In this document: in pieces, positions 1 to 7,873 of the stretch
How the letters are laid out: each line of letters starts with the position of its first letter
Numbering within the stretch: the stretch's first letter is position 1
Origin: MWFE01 sp964481075
Lineage (GTDB): Bacteria; Bacteroidota; Bacteroidia; Bacteroidales; Tenuifilaceae
Direction of reading: 5' to 3'
Assembly: GCA_964481075.1 (NCBI GenBank)
Contig: CAYZSD010000126.1
Location: forward strand, 1-10,369
DNA length: 10,369 bases
The notes under the pieces: model-generated
Seen by the model: the letters and a program-made list of their open reading frames with translations, nothing else
Told to the model about the DNA's origin: nothing
Database searches by the model: none
Position numbers and translations under genes: made by a program

Positions 1-27
1 TATTATTCTGTCTGAACCAACCTCCTA
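1..27 (-). pseudogene. In-frame continuation of the CBM20/glucanotransferase gene past an amber stop
   Basis: Read on the minus strand, 27-1 is TAG followed by eight sense codons giving EVGSDRII in the same frame as the upstream coding region. The second CBM20 needs such a segment to be complete, because the family motif here is WExxxNR. The stop therefore lies inside a domain, not at a natural end. TGG to TAG would need only one transition. The rest of the gene is outside the window. Confidence 0.55.
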
Positions 28-648
28 ATGAACTATCTCCTTTTTGTTGATATCGTAGATTCCGTACTTGTAAACTATTGGGAGGGTCAGGTTGCCAGCG
101 TTGATTGAGCCAATCCACAAAGGAAAATCTTCGCCACACCCCAGCAACAGGGGCGACGACTTATCCCAATCACCAAGATCCTTCTGGTTTCCTGTTACAC
201 AAAGCTGTTGCCCCTTGGCAATACGTGGTGCTCTAATTCTAAAAGTGATTGCTTTTTTTGCTTTAGTGCTTCCACCTTTTGCCTTCTTTTCGGGTTGCAT
301 AATTGCCTTTGTGAAAGCTGAACTAAACAGCACTTTCTGGTCGTTTGGAGGGAAAAACCACGTGTCCAAAAGGTGTACAAAAGAAAAGGTAAATTGTTCC
401 AAATTCAACTTTCGAGCAGGTCCCCACTCCCAAATAATATCACCATTATCGTTAATTAGCAGGTATTTATACTCTATACTTTTTTCTGCTTTAGTGAGTT
501 CTATAACATTAGTCCAAACACCACCTTGTTGGTAGTTAAGCTTTAAAGCTTTGGTTATGTCCCAGTTTCCTAAATAATTGCCAGAACCGCAAACACACAG
601 CTGTTCACCAGGCTTGGTTTGGTAGTGGATTTTGAAAGATACTTCCAT
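25..648 (-). CDS. N-terminal tandem CBM20 part of a DPE2-type 4-alpha-glucanotransferase, ended by an in-frame amber codon
   Basis: The 207-residue product starts at ATG 648 and holds two CBM20 starch-binding domains: residues about 1-100 (LGNWD at 26-30, WEWG at 73-76) and about 134-207 (LGDWD at 158-162, VYKYGIYD at 192-199), joined by a Lys-rich linker at about 121-133. Two N-terminal CBM20 modules before a GH77 catalytic domain is the known layout of DPE2-like 4-alpha-glucanotransferases, cytosolic enzymes moving glucosyl units between maltose and glucans; this gene has no signal peptide, which fits. The second CBM20 stops before its last strands and no GH77 is reached before TAG at 25-27. 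In-frame codons beyond the stop read EVGSDRII, matching the usual CBM20 continuation WExGxNRxL. So this is probably the 5' part of a longer gene leaving the window, broken by a nonsense change or a sequencing error. The GH77 part is inferred, not seen. Confidence 0.75.
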   Translation of the reverse strand: MEVSFKIHYQTKPGEQLCVCGSGNYLGNWDITKALKLNYQQGGVWTNVIELTKAEKSIEYKYLLINDNGDIIWEWGPARKLNLEQFTFSFVHLLDTWFFPPNDQKVLFSSAFTKAIMQPEKKAKGGSTKAKKAITFRIRAPRIAKGQQLCVTGNQKDLGDWDKSSPLLLGCGEDFPLWIGSINAGNLTLPIVYKYGIYDINKKEIVH

Positions 649-693
649 TGCTAAATAATTATTGAGTTAGACGGATTAGTTCTGTAATTTGCC

Positions 694-702
694 CAAAAGG
701 TA
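694..702 (-). promoter_or_regulatory. Possible -7 box for the CBM20/glucanotransferase gene
   Basis: The minus strand reads TACCTTTTG, which is the Bacteroidota TAnnTTTG box with one extra spacer base. It lies about 45 nt upstream of ATG 648. No matching TTTG -33 box is seen at the expected distance, so this is a weak call. Confidence 0.25.
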
Positions 703-732
703 TTAAAAAAAATGGATTGCGTGTGCTTTCAT

Positions 733-752
733 AAAAAAACTTCGAATAGTTC
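733..752 (-). terminator. Possible intrinsic terminator after the PAS/GAF phosphatase gene
   Basis: On the minus strand AACT and AGTT (within 738-751) form a 4-bp stem over an A-TTCG-A loop, and a run of seven T follows (739-733). It lies about 60 nt beyond the stop of the large sensor gene and before the -7-like box of the next gene. The stem is short and AT-rich, so the call rests mainly on the T-run and the position. Confidence 0.35.
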
Positions 753-813
753 ACTTTTTGCTTAATAGGGAGGACATAAGAAAATAAAGAAAATGTCACC
801 AATCTATTCATAA

Positions 814-3800
814 CTATATTTTTAGTCCAACAATAAGTATGTCATCTATTTGCTCTTTTCCTCCCTTCCAATCTTCATGAATTTTCTTTAGTATTGAACC
901 ATGCTCGTTAAAAGGCTTTTCTTGCAGTTCACTTAATAGATTGTAAAACTTTCTACGTGAGAACTTTGTGTTTTCTATACCGAATTGATCATAGTAACCA
1001 TCCGTAAAAAGATAAATGCTGTCGTTGGGTTTTAGTTGAAATTCTCTGGAAGAAAACTTTGTGCTAAACAATGAGTAGCCTATGGATCTGCTGGTAGCGC
1101 TAAGCAGATTGAATTCCCATTGAGAACTATCACTTTCTTTCATATCCTCCACTTGTTCCCTCAGAATTACGGCAGGGTTGTTTGCACCCGCAAATCGAAG
1201 CACCATTCTTTCTGGGTCAAATACACATAATGCTATGTCCATACCATCCTTGAGATAGAATTCACTTTCTGGGTCTGACATTATGGCTTGTGTCAGCTTC
1301 TCGTTCAATTCCTCAAGAATGCTGGTTGGATCAATTTCTGAAGCTTCAGGTCGGTTTTTGCAAACAATCTCAAGCAAGTTTATTGATAGAATGCTCATAA
1401 AAGCCCCTGGCACTCCATGACCAGTACAATCGGCAACAGCAATAATGATTGACTCTCCAACCCGCTTAAACCAATAGAAATCGCCGCTAACCACATCCTT
1501 TGGTTGGAAGAAAATGAAGCTGTCGGTAAAGAAATCGTTTAGAACCTTTGGCCTTGGGAGGATTGATTTTTGGATAAGCTGAGCATAATCGATGCTATCA
1601 GTAATTTTTTTATGCACGCTTTCTACCAGTTGCTTTTGCTCTTGAAGCGTTTCAACAGCTTCAACTAAACTTTTATTTAGTTCGTTTAGTTCCTTTTCTG
1701 CTTCAACTCTTTGGGTAATATCCTCTTTTACTGCAATAAAATGGGTGATAACCCCCTTTGAGTTAAATATTGGCGAAATTGAAGCCAACTCCCAGAATAG
1801 CTCACCATTCTTTTTTCTATTGACAAGCTGCCCCCTCCAATCCTTTCCTGAAAGAATTGTTTTCCAAAGACTTGCAAAAAATGATTTTTCATGATAGCCT
1901 GAGTTAAGGATTCGAGGCGTTTTGCCAATAACCTCTTCATTGGAGTAACCTGTTAATTCGGTGAACTTTGGGTTTACATACTCTATCACACCCTCTGAAT
2001 TGGTTATTAAAACCAAAGCTGAGCTTTGCTCAACAGCAACCGAGAGCTTAGTAATCTTCTCGCTGTCTATACTTTTCTTTACTAAGCCCCAAACTGAACC
2101 CATAAGAAGCTTTAGCTGAGTTAAATCGCTCTCGTTGTAGTTCTCCCTTTTACTTGCTACTCCTACAACTGCCACAATTGAATCGTCCTCAATAACTGGT
2201 AGTGAAATGAAACGGAATACTTCACTATCTTCACCAATACACTCTATATCAGGTAAACTATTTAGCTCAAAATCATTCCTTACTATCTCCTTTCGTTGTT
2301 GTACTACTGAATCCAACAAAAGACATCCTAGTAGTTCTAGGCACTGCTCGGAAGTTTTGATTTTACTCACATCTGAATTACTTCTAATCCAAGTATTTGG
2401 TGTAAGAATACCTGTTTCTTGATTAAAATCATATATATAGCCTATCCTGCTGGATGTAATGAACAATGCTTCATTAAGGGCAAACTCAAGCAGACTCTCA
2501 ATGCTATCTGCTTTATGTTCAAAGATTCTAACTAAGGCCTTGAGCCTATCTGTGGTTTGCTTAACGTATTCTTCGGCCTGCTTACGTTTTGTGATATCAA
2601 TTGTAACGGCAACTATTCTTCTTATTCCGTTAATTGTCATTGGCATTAACCGAATGAACTCCCAGAAAATCACGCCTTTTTCCTTCATGCTACACCACTC
2701 AAATTCCTGCATACCATGATTGTCGGCCTTCTGAAGCCATTCCCAAGCCTCTTTAAATGAGTATGGTGAACTCATCTGGAAAGCTTTTCCCATAAGCTCA
2801 TCTACCGAGGTTAACCCGTAACTTTCAAATGCATTTCGATTTGCATCAACAATTTTACCGGTTTCTCTGTCATGAATAAAAATTGAAACGGGCGATTCTG
2901 AGAATAACGTTTTGAAACGTTCTTCGCTCTCCTTTAAAGCAAACTCTGTGATTTTTAGCGTTGTAATATCTCTAAAAACGCCAATGGCACCAATGATTTT
3001 GTTGTTTTTATCGAAGTTTGGACTAGCAGTGAGAATAATATACCTCTTCTGGTTATTTGGGGTATTAATTGTAAACTCGTAGCTACTTCGTTCGCCAACA
3101 TTTCTTACTTTCGTTTGAGCACAAATTATGGCCCAATCGTCATCATTTACGAACTCCCTCAGGTTCCTACCTGTAAGCTTTCCGTTTTCAACACCAAAAA
3201 GTTCACATGCAGCAGGATTGGCAAATGTGAAGAACTCGTTATTGTCAACTGTACACAACCCTTCACCTTGATTCTCAATGATGTTTCTTAACCTTTTCTC
3301 AGAAATATCTTCAACTGTCCCTTCGTAGTATATTATATTCCCTGATTCATCTTTGATAGCCTTTGCGTTCTCTCTTACATAGATAACTGTACCGTCTTTT
3401 CTGTAAAGGTCAGTTTCAAAACCAATTACATAGCCCTCCTGCTCGGCAATTTGCTTGAAAAGTGCCCTTTGGTTAATGTCAACATAAACATTATCGGCCT
3501 CAAGGCTAATTGCATACAAATCATCCAAAGAGGTGTATCCCATTAATTTAATAAAAGAAGGGTTTGCCATTAGTATTTTCCCATCTGGTGTTGTTCGGTA
3601 AATACCCATTATGGCATTTTCGAACAGACTTCGGAAGCGTTCTTCACTTTCTTTCAGAGCATTTTCTGATTGTTTTTGCCTGCTAATATCTCGTGCTGTT
3701 GTGATGAGCACATCCTTCCCAAAATACCTGCCCTTATTAATAATTACATCCTTCGGAAACACTTTACCATCCTTCCTTTTCCCCCAGAATTCAAAGCGAG

Positions 3801-6117
3801 AGGGTGTCCCTGTTTTAAATGTTGACTCGATAAACCGCCCCACTTCCTCAAGGTTATTCATTCCAGGAGCAGTAACAGTAACTGGATTTTGTCCAACAAG
3901 TTCATCGCGCGATAACCCATACATCATTTCAGCACCCCTGTTTACCTCAATGAACGTACCTTTTTCGTCCTGAATGTATATGGCCTCGGTAAGGGTGTTG
4001 AATATATCAAGGTATGTTTGCTTGGTCTGATTGAGCAACTCTTCGGTCTTCTTTCGGTTGCTAATATCCTCAACTGTTCCTTCGTAGTACTCAGCAATCC
4101 CCTCTTCATTCTTAACTGCACGTGCACTAATTGATACCCATACTTTACTCCTGTCTTTTCTGAAAAGCTGTGTTTCGTATCCATACACCCTTCCCTCCGC
4201 CTCCAGAATTCTGCTGAAGTTCTCTCTTTCTTGGTTATCAGAATAGAACTGAAAGCTGAAATTGGTATAGGTTTCAAGCAGCTCTCTAGGCGAATCGAAT
4301 CCCAGCAGAAATGATAGAGATGGGTTTGCAGAAATGAAATGTCCATCGGAGGTTATTTGGAAGATGCCCTCAACAGAATTCTCGAACAACAACCTATACT
4401 TCTCTTCGCTTCTCAAAAGATCTTCCTGTGCTTGCTTTTGAAGTGTGATATCGCGTACTACTGCGTGTAGGAAGGTCTTTCCTGCCATGTTTATCCTTGA
4501 CAATGAAACTGTCGCTGGGAAAACCGTTCCATCGAGGCGACGATGATTCCACTCGAAGTAATGAAAGCCATCGCGCATAGCTGTAATAATCATTTCTCTG
4601 GCCTTCATTGATGAGGGTTGCCCATCGGGCTGAAACTCTGGAGAAACATCCCATGGGTGCAACGAAGTAAATTCGTTAACATCCTTGGCACCAAACATTT
4701 GAGCAATCGATGGATTTGCTGAAGTAAACTTCCAGAGCGGAGGAGATAACGTCATAATTGCATCTCTTGACTGATTGAAGATGATTCTGAAACGTTCCTC
4801 ACTTTCCCTGAGAGCCTCTTCGGCCTGCTTACGATCGGAAATATTATGCCCAAAACCAATAATTTCCATTAACTTACCGTTAGAGTCGTATCGATTCAAA
4901 GAGTTCCATGCAATGGTGCGTTTCTCGCCCTCTTTGGTGGTAAGTATCATCTCGTAATCGTAAACCTGACCCTGCTCAAAATCCTTATATAGCTGAATAA
5001 CCTGCTCATAATCATTGCCTGGGTATAGAACACTCCACCAATTCATTCCTACAATTTCATCCTCACAATATCCAGTTACCTTCGAGGCAGCCGGGTTAAG
5101 GAACAGGCATCTACCATCGGGAGCAATTCCACAGATCAAGGCGTTGGTGCCCTTAATAATGCTTTCTGAATAATCCCGTTCTGCTTGCAAAAGGTCATGC
5201 GCCAACTTGCTGTCAGTTATATCGCGTGCAATCCCGTTTAAACCAACCACCTCCTTCGATTTGTTGAGTATCGGATTTGCATTTGTGGTATGCCACCTCC
5301 ATGAACCATCGGCATGCATTACCCTATACTCAACCCCTGCCTGACGTTGACCCGTTTCGATGACTCTCTTGAGGAAGTTGTAACATACTGAAACGTCTTC
5401 GGGGTGAACAAAAGGTTCGAACGATTTACCCATAACCTGAGAGATGGGATACCCCAAAAGCATTTCCCACGAAGGAGAAACGTATGTAAACTGTCCTTCT
5501 TGGTTAAGGGAATAGATTATGTCGTGGCTGTTCTCAACAAGAGCCTGAAACTTCTCTAAACTTTTTTCTAGCCCCTTATCCGACTCTTTTTTCGATTTTA
5601 TGAATATGAAAAAAATAAACTGAAGGGTTATTATTGACGTTACCAACGATATTTTGTCGAAAAAATCAATATCCGAAAAAAAAAGAAAAGCTAACGTTAT
5701 GCTTAAACTAGCAAGGGAGTAGTAAATTACGTTTTTTAACTCTTTAATTGCAACTATACTAATTGATACCACAAGTAAAAAGCCTATTGATGAACCAAGG
5801 GAAAAGTTGTTCTTGAAGGCAAGAAAAAACGCCCAAAAAATTATTAGGAATAGCAACCAGTTAAACAAGAGGTAGAAGAAGCCAATAAAATCTCTTTTAA
5901 ATTGCAGAAGTAGTAACAACAACAACGATAAAAAAGATATTGCAATCCTGTAAACCAAGGGATCATAAACATCTGGTGAAAAACGATTTACTAAAAAGCC
6001 AACTAAAGGGAAAGCAAACGCAATGAAAAACAGTCCATAGCTATAATATCTCAAGTTGCTGTGAAACATTCTGGTTTCAATATTTAACAACTCAAAAAAT
6101 TGATTTCTATATATCAT
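814..6117 (-). CDS. Membrane-bound multi-PAS/GAF sensor with C-terminal SpoIIE-type PP2C serine phosphatase
   Basis: A 1767-residue protein numbered from ATG 6117. Six hydrophobic helices (about 26-44, 56-73, 77-101, 108-125, 130-147, 155-173) form a membrane sensor. Nine PAS domains follow at about 190-304, 317-430, 443-561, 574-688, 702-815, 828-941, 943-1055, 1068-1178 and, after a GAF domain at 1194-1349, 1358-1470. A coiled coil (1471-1504) leads to a SpoIIE/RsbU-type phosphatase (about 1509-1767) with its metal motifs present: GDFYW at 1545, ADCTGHG at 1562-1568, GMDIAL at 1625, FTDG at 1704-1707 and DD at 1758-1759. No H-box or HATPase is present, so it is not a histidine kinase. Such phosphatases usually dephosphorylate an anti-sigma-factor antagonist (STAS protein) in partner switching; no such partner lies nearby, so the target is unknown. 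The stop is TAG, backed up by an in-frame TGA two codons on. An earlier TTG at 6135 is rejected because it overlaps the ribosome binding site. Confidence 0.9.
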   Translation of the reverse strand: MIYRNQFFELLNIETRMFHSNLRYYSYGLFFIAFAFPLVGFLVNRFSPDVYDPLVYRIAISFLSLLLLLLLQFKRDFIGFFYLLFNWLLFLIIFWAFFLAFKNNFSLGSSIGFLLVVSISIVAIKELKNVIYYSLASLSITLAFLFFSDIDFFDKISLVTSIITLQFIFFIFIKSKKESDKGLEKSLEKFQALVENSHDIIYSLNQEGQFTYVSPSWEMLLGYPISQVMGKSFEPFVHPEDVSVCYNFLKRVIETGQRQAGVEYRVMHADGSWRWHTTNANPILNKSKEVVGLNGIARDITDSKLAHDLLQAERDYSESIIKGTNALICGIAPDGRCLFLNPAASKVTGYCEDEIVGMNWWSVLYPGNDYEQVIQLYKDFEQGQVYDYEMILTTKEGEKRTIAWNSLNRYDSNGKLMEIIGFGHNISDRKQAEEALRESEERFRIIFNQSRDAIMTLSPPLWKFTSANPSIAQMFGAKDVNEFTSLHPWDVSPEFQPDGQPSSMKAREMIITAMRDGFHYFEWNHRRLDGTVFPATVSLSRINMAGKTFLHAVVRDITLQKQAQEDLLRSEEKYRLLFENSVEGIFQITSDGHFISANPSLSFLLGFDSPRELLETYTNFSFQFYSDNQERENFSRILEAEGRVYGYETQLFRKDRSKVWVSISARAVKNEEGIAEYYEGTVEDISNRKKTEELLNQTKQTYLDIFNTLTEAIYIQDEKGTFIEVNRGAEMMYGLSRDELVGQNPVTVTAPGMNNLEEVGRFIESTFKTGTPSRFEFWGKRKDGKVFPKDVIINKGRYFGKDVLITTARDISRQKQSENALKESEERFRSLFENAIMGIYRTTPDGKILMANPSFIKLMGYTSLDDLYAISLEADNVYVDINQRALFKQIAEQEGYVIGFETDLYRKDGTVIYVRENAKAIKDESGNIIYYEGTVEDISEKRLRNIIENQGEGLCTVDNNEFFTFANPAACELFGVENGKLTGRNLREFVNDDDWAIICAQTKVRNVGERSSYEFTINTPNNQKRYIILTASPNFDKNNKIIGAIGVFRDITTLKITEFALKESEERFKTLFSESPVSIFIHDRETGKIVDANRNAFESYGLTSVDELMGKAFQMSSPYSFKEAWEWLQKADNHGMQEFEWCSMKEKGVIFWEFIRLMPMTINGIRRIVAVTIDITKRKQAEEYVKQTTDRLKALVRIFEHKADSIESLLEFALNEALFITSSRIGYIYDFNQETGILTPNTWIRSNSDVSKIKTSEQCLELLGCLLLDSVVQQRKEIVRNDFELNSLPDIECIGEDSEVFRFISLPVIEDDSIVAVVGVASKRENYNESDLTQLKLLMGSVWGLVKKSIDSEKITKLSVAVEQSSALVLITNSEGVIEYVNPKFTELTGYSNEEVIGKTPRILNSGYHEKSFFASLWKTILSGKDWRGQLVNRKKNGELFWELASISPIFNSKGVITHFIAVKEDITQRVEAEKELNELNKSLVEAVETLQEQKQLVESVHKKITDSIDYAQLIQKSILPRPKVLNDFFTDSFIFFQPKDVVSGDFYWFKRVGESIIIAVADCTGHGVPGAFMSILSINLLEIVCKNRPEASEIDPTSILEELNEKLTQAIMSDPESEFYLKDGMDIALCVFDPERMVLRFAGANNPAVILREQVEDMKESDSSQWEFNLLSATSRSIGYSLFSTKFSSREFQLKPNDSIYLFTDGYYDQFGIENTKFSRRKFYNLLSELQEKPFNEHGSILKKIHEDWKGGKEQIDDILIVGLKI

Positions 6118-6124
6118 AGCCCAA

Positions 6125-6132
6125 CTCCTTTT
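6125..6132 (-). promoter_or_regulatory. Strong Shine-Dalgarno site that fixes the sensor start at 6117
   Basis: The minus strand reads AAAAGGAG, then seven bases, then ATG (6117-6115). This is a good anti-SD match at ideal spacing and is unusual here, since the other genes of the window lack one. It excludes the in-frame TTG at 6135, which sits immediately before the AAAAGGAG. I see no TAnnTTTG promoter in the 97-nt gap to the upstream peptidase gene, which fits read-through transcription from that gene. Confidence 0.7.
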
Positions 6133-6214
6133 CAATAAGAAGAAAACCCATCTCTAATATTGAAATAAATTAAGCAAAAAAAAATGAAAAATGCAACTTT
6201 TCTAGGACAATAGT

Positions 6215-7609
6215 TTACTTGACAAGGAATTGCCCAATTAGTTCTGTGTAAACATTGAGTCCATCAATGAGAGCCTCAATGGGAATCCTTTCGTCTATGT
6301 TATGAATCGATTCCAAGTGTCTCATCTCCATGAATACAGGAAGGATACCATAAACTGGCAATCCCTTCGCTCTGAAGTAGTTGTTGTCGTTTGAGGCAGG
6401 GTTTAGAACAGGTAAAACTCCCGAACCAGGGAAAATGGTTTTTATTGCCACCAAAATTTTCTCATAGAAATCGTCAAGTTCAGTTGGTTTGGCGAAGATA
6501 TCCTCATGAATAATTTCAACTTTAATGTCCTTATTTCTGATAACACGTTCAATTTTTCTCAAAAAATCTTTTGTTTCAACCTCTGGCAACAACCTACAAT
6601 CGAGAACTACACTTATTTCCTGAGGGATTTGATTTGGTTGGTTTGGTGGGGTGTTTACTGCTGTAATAGTTATTGTATTAGTTATTAACGAGTGAATTAC
6701 TTCATCTTTTTTTAGGGTTGGAACAACAATTGAACGGAAAAACCCAACGTTTTTAAGAATCGTGCCCCTTACTCCTCCTTCCAATTGTCCAAGCTCGTGA
6801 AACATCAACTGGGTCGATTTTGAAAACTTTACTCGATGGCTCCAGTTTACTAATCGATTCATTGAAAGCACCTTATCCTTTGTTGCATAGCTTTTAGGCG
6901 TTACAGAGCCATGACCCGATGTACTAATATAAAGCGTTAACTTTAGCCAAAGCCTTCTTTTAAAGGTAGTTGAGACAGCAAAAACCTTTCTTTCGGGGTC
7001 GCGCTTCAGCAATTTAGGAATCCCAGTACCCCCTTCACCATAAACAACAATAGGGTTTAGCCTATCTAGATATCTGTCGGTAATAATCTTTGCCCCGGTA
7101 TGCCCTCCGGTTTCTTCACCTGAAACGGAAAGCATAGTAATATTATATGGTAAATCCTCGATTTGAGCCAGTTCAACATATCGCTCAATTGCGAGTAGCT
7201 GCATAACTGCCATGCCCTTATTATCAATGGCTCCCCTACCCCACACCATTCCATCGGCAATTGTGCCTGAAAAGGGTGGGTGGGTAAAATCTGCTTCGTT
7301 TTCAGCTGGCACTACATCGATATGGTTTAGAAAGATGATGTTTGGTTTCATCATATCCAAAGGGTATAGCGATGCTGCAAAGTTGTAACTATCCTGTGCA
7401 TCGGTAAAAACCTCAACATGAAGACCTTTCCTGCTGGATCTTGAAGCAAGAAACATCCCCGCATTTCGCTCGTTTCCCGTAATTGATTCATGTTGAATGT
7501 ATCTACTCAGAAAGGCAGCTACTCTTGGGATAGTATCTATATCCGAGTCGGCCTTGACAAGGTTTGTTAGTATTAGCAATAGGGTTATTATACCAAGGTC
7601 GTATCTCAC
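6215..7609 (-). CDS. Secreted M20-family (carboxypeptidase S/PM20D1-like) metallopeptidase
   Basis: A 464-residue zinc hydrolase with an N-terminal signal peptide (residues 1-20, ending LVKA), so it is exported. M20 hallmarks are in order: metal ligand HID at 96-98, GRGAIDNKG at 124-132 with bridging Asp129, catalytic and metal Glu165-Glu166 in SGEETGG, Glu192 in YGEGG, the lid-domain SGHGS at 231-235, and the last ligand His436 in SIHNIDER. The PPFSG and GRGA motifs resemble the carboxypeptidase S/PM20D1 branch, whose members hydrolyse or form N-acyl amino acids or act on dipeptides; the substrate cannot be read from the sequence. The start is GTG at 7609: it is the only ATG/GTG/TTG codon between the upstream in-frame stop (7679-7681) and the signal peptide, and it lies about 20 nt below a strong promoter. 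The sensor gene follows 97 nt downstream on the same strand. Confidence 0.88.
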   Translation of the reverse strand: MRYDLGIITLLLILTNLVKADSDIDTIPRVAAFLSRYIQHESITGNERNAGMFLASRSSRKGLHVEVFTDAQDSYNFAASLYPLDMMKPNIIFLNHIDVVPAENEADFTHPPFSGTIADGMVWGRGAIDNKGMAVMQLLAIERYVELAQIEDLPYNITMLSVSGEETGGHTGAKIITDRYLDRLNPIVVYGEGGTGIPKLLKRDPERKVFAVSTTFKRRLWLKLTLYISTSGHGSVTPKSYATKDKVLSMNRLVNWSHRVKFSKSTQLMFHELGQLEGGVRGTILKNVGFFRSIVVPTLKKDEVIHSLITNTITITAVNTPPNQPNQIPQEISVVLDCRLLPEVETKDFLRKIERVIRNKDIKVEIIHEDIFAKPTELDDFYEKILVAIKTIFPGSGVLPVLNPASNDNNYFRAKGLPVYGILPVFMEMRHLESIHNIDERIPIEALIDGLNVYTELIGQFLVK

Positions 7610-7635
7610 TTTATCAGTAGTATTTTTTTCGTTTT

Positions 7636-7666
7636 CAAATCTAATAATTAAATGAATAGATGCAAA
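7636..7666 (-). promoter_or_regulatory. Canonical Bacteroidota promoter for the M20 peptidase (and probably the sensor)
   Basis: On the minus strand a TTTG box (7666-7663) is followed by exactly 19 bases and then TAGATTTG (7643-7636), a full match to the known TTTG / TAnnTTTG consensus. Transcription would start near 7630, giving a short leader of about 20 nt before GTG 7609. No Shine-Dalgarno sequence is present. Confidence 0.7.
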
Positions 7667-7728
7667 AACTTCAAGAATTTATCCCTCATAATCCAATTAT
7701 TCTTATACTAACACTTCTTTTTATGGAA

Positions 7729-7757
7729 TTGCTTCTATCAACACACAAATACCTTTG
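7729..7757 (+). promoter_or_regulatory. Upstream + strand promoter, about 160 nt before ssb
   Basis: TTG at 7729-7731, then 18 bases, then TACCTTTG at 7750-7757, a full TAnnTTTG match. A transcript from here would start near 7763 and carry a leader of about 150 nt before ssb. Within that leader a short dyad (TATAA-GTG-TTATA, 7774-7786) and a 5-bp stem (ACCGA 7841-7845 with TCGGT 7855-7859) can be seen. Both could be chance in AT-rich DNA. No open reading frame of note is present in the leader. Confidence 0.5.
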
Positions 7758-7865
7758 TTGTTATATTTAGTTGTATAAGTGTTATATATTCGATTTCAAA
7801 CGACAACAAACGTATACTAATCGACTATACACATTTAATAACCGAATCGGCTCCTCGGTAGGTCG

Positions 7866-7873
7866 TTACTTTG
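7866..7873 (+). promoter_or_regulatory. Proximal ssb -7 box
   Basis: TTACTTTG followed by C matches TAnnTTTG in seven of eight positions and gives a leader of about 37 nt before ATG 7916. No good TTTG -33 box is seen upstream. The TTG at its end (7871-7873) could be taken as an ssb start codon, but it is part of this box. Confidence 0.4.

Noticed and set aside
92..535. Plus strand open frame of 147 codons opposite the CBM20 gene.
   Set aside because: It has no recognisable domain and is antisense to a clear coding region. The same holds for the other frames lying inside the sensor and peptidase genes.
25..816. Reassignment of TAG to a sense codon, suggested by the in-frame TAG in the CBM20 gene and a TAG-TTA-TGA string ending the sensor gene.
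   Set aside because: The TAG of the sensor lies exactly at the natural end of the SpoIIE domain, so it works as a stop. One nonsense codon is explained more simply by mutation or sequencing error.
814..6117. Calling the large sensor a histidine kinase because of its PAS array.
   Set aside because: There is no phospho-acceptor H-box and no N/G1/G2 ATPase motifs. The C-terminus is a complete PP2C/SpoIIE domain.
6171..6214. Terminator between the peptidase and the sensor, suggested by a T-run on the minus strand.
   Set aside because: The nine-base run has no real stem before it; only a 3-bp GCA/TGC pairing flanks it.
7774..7786. TATAA-GTG-TTATA as a regulator binding site.
   Set aside because: Five-base AT-only arms in AT-rich DNA arise often by chance, so it is only mentioned within the leader.
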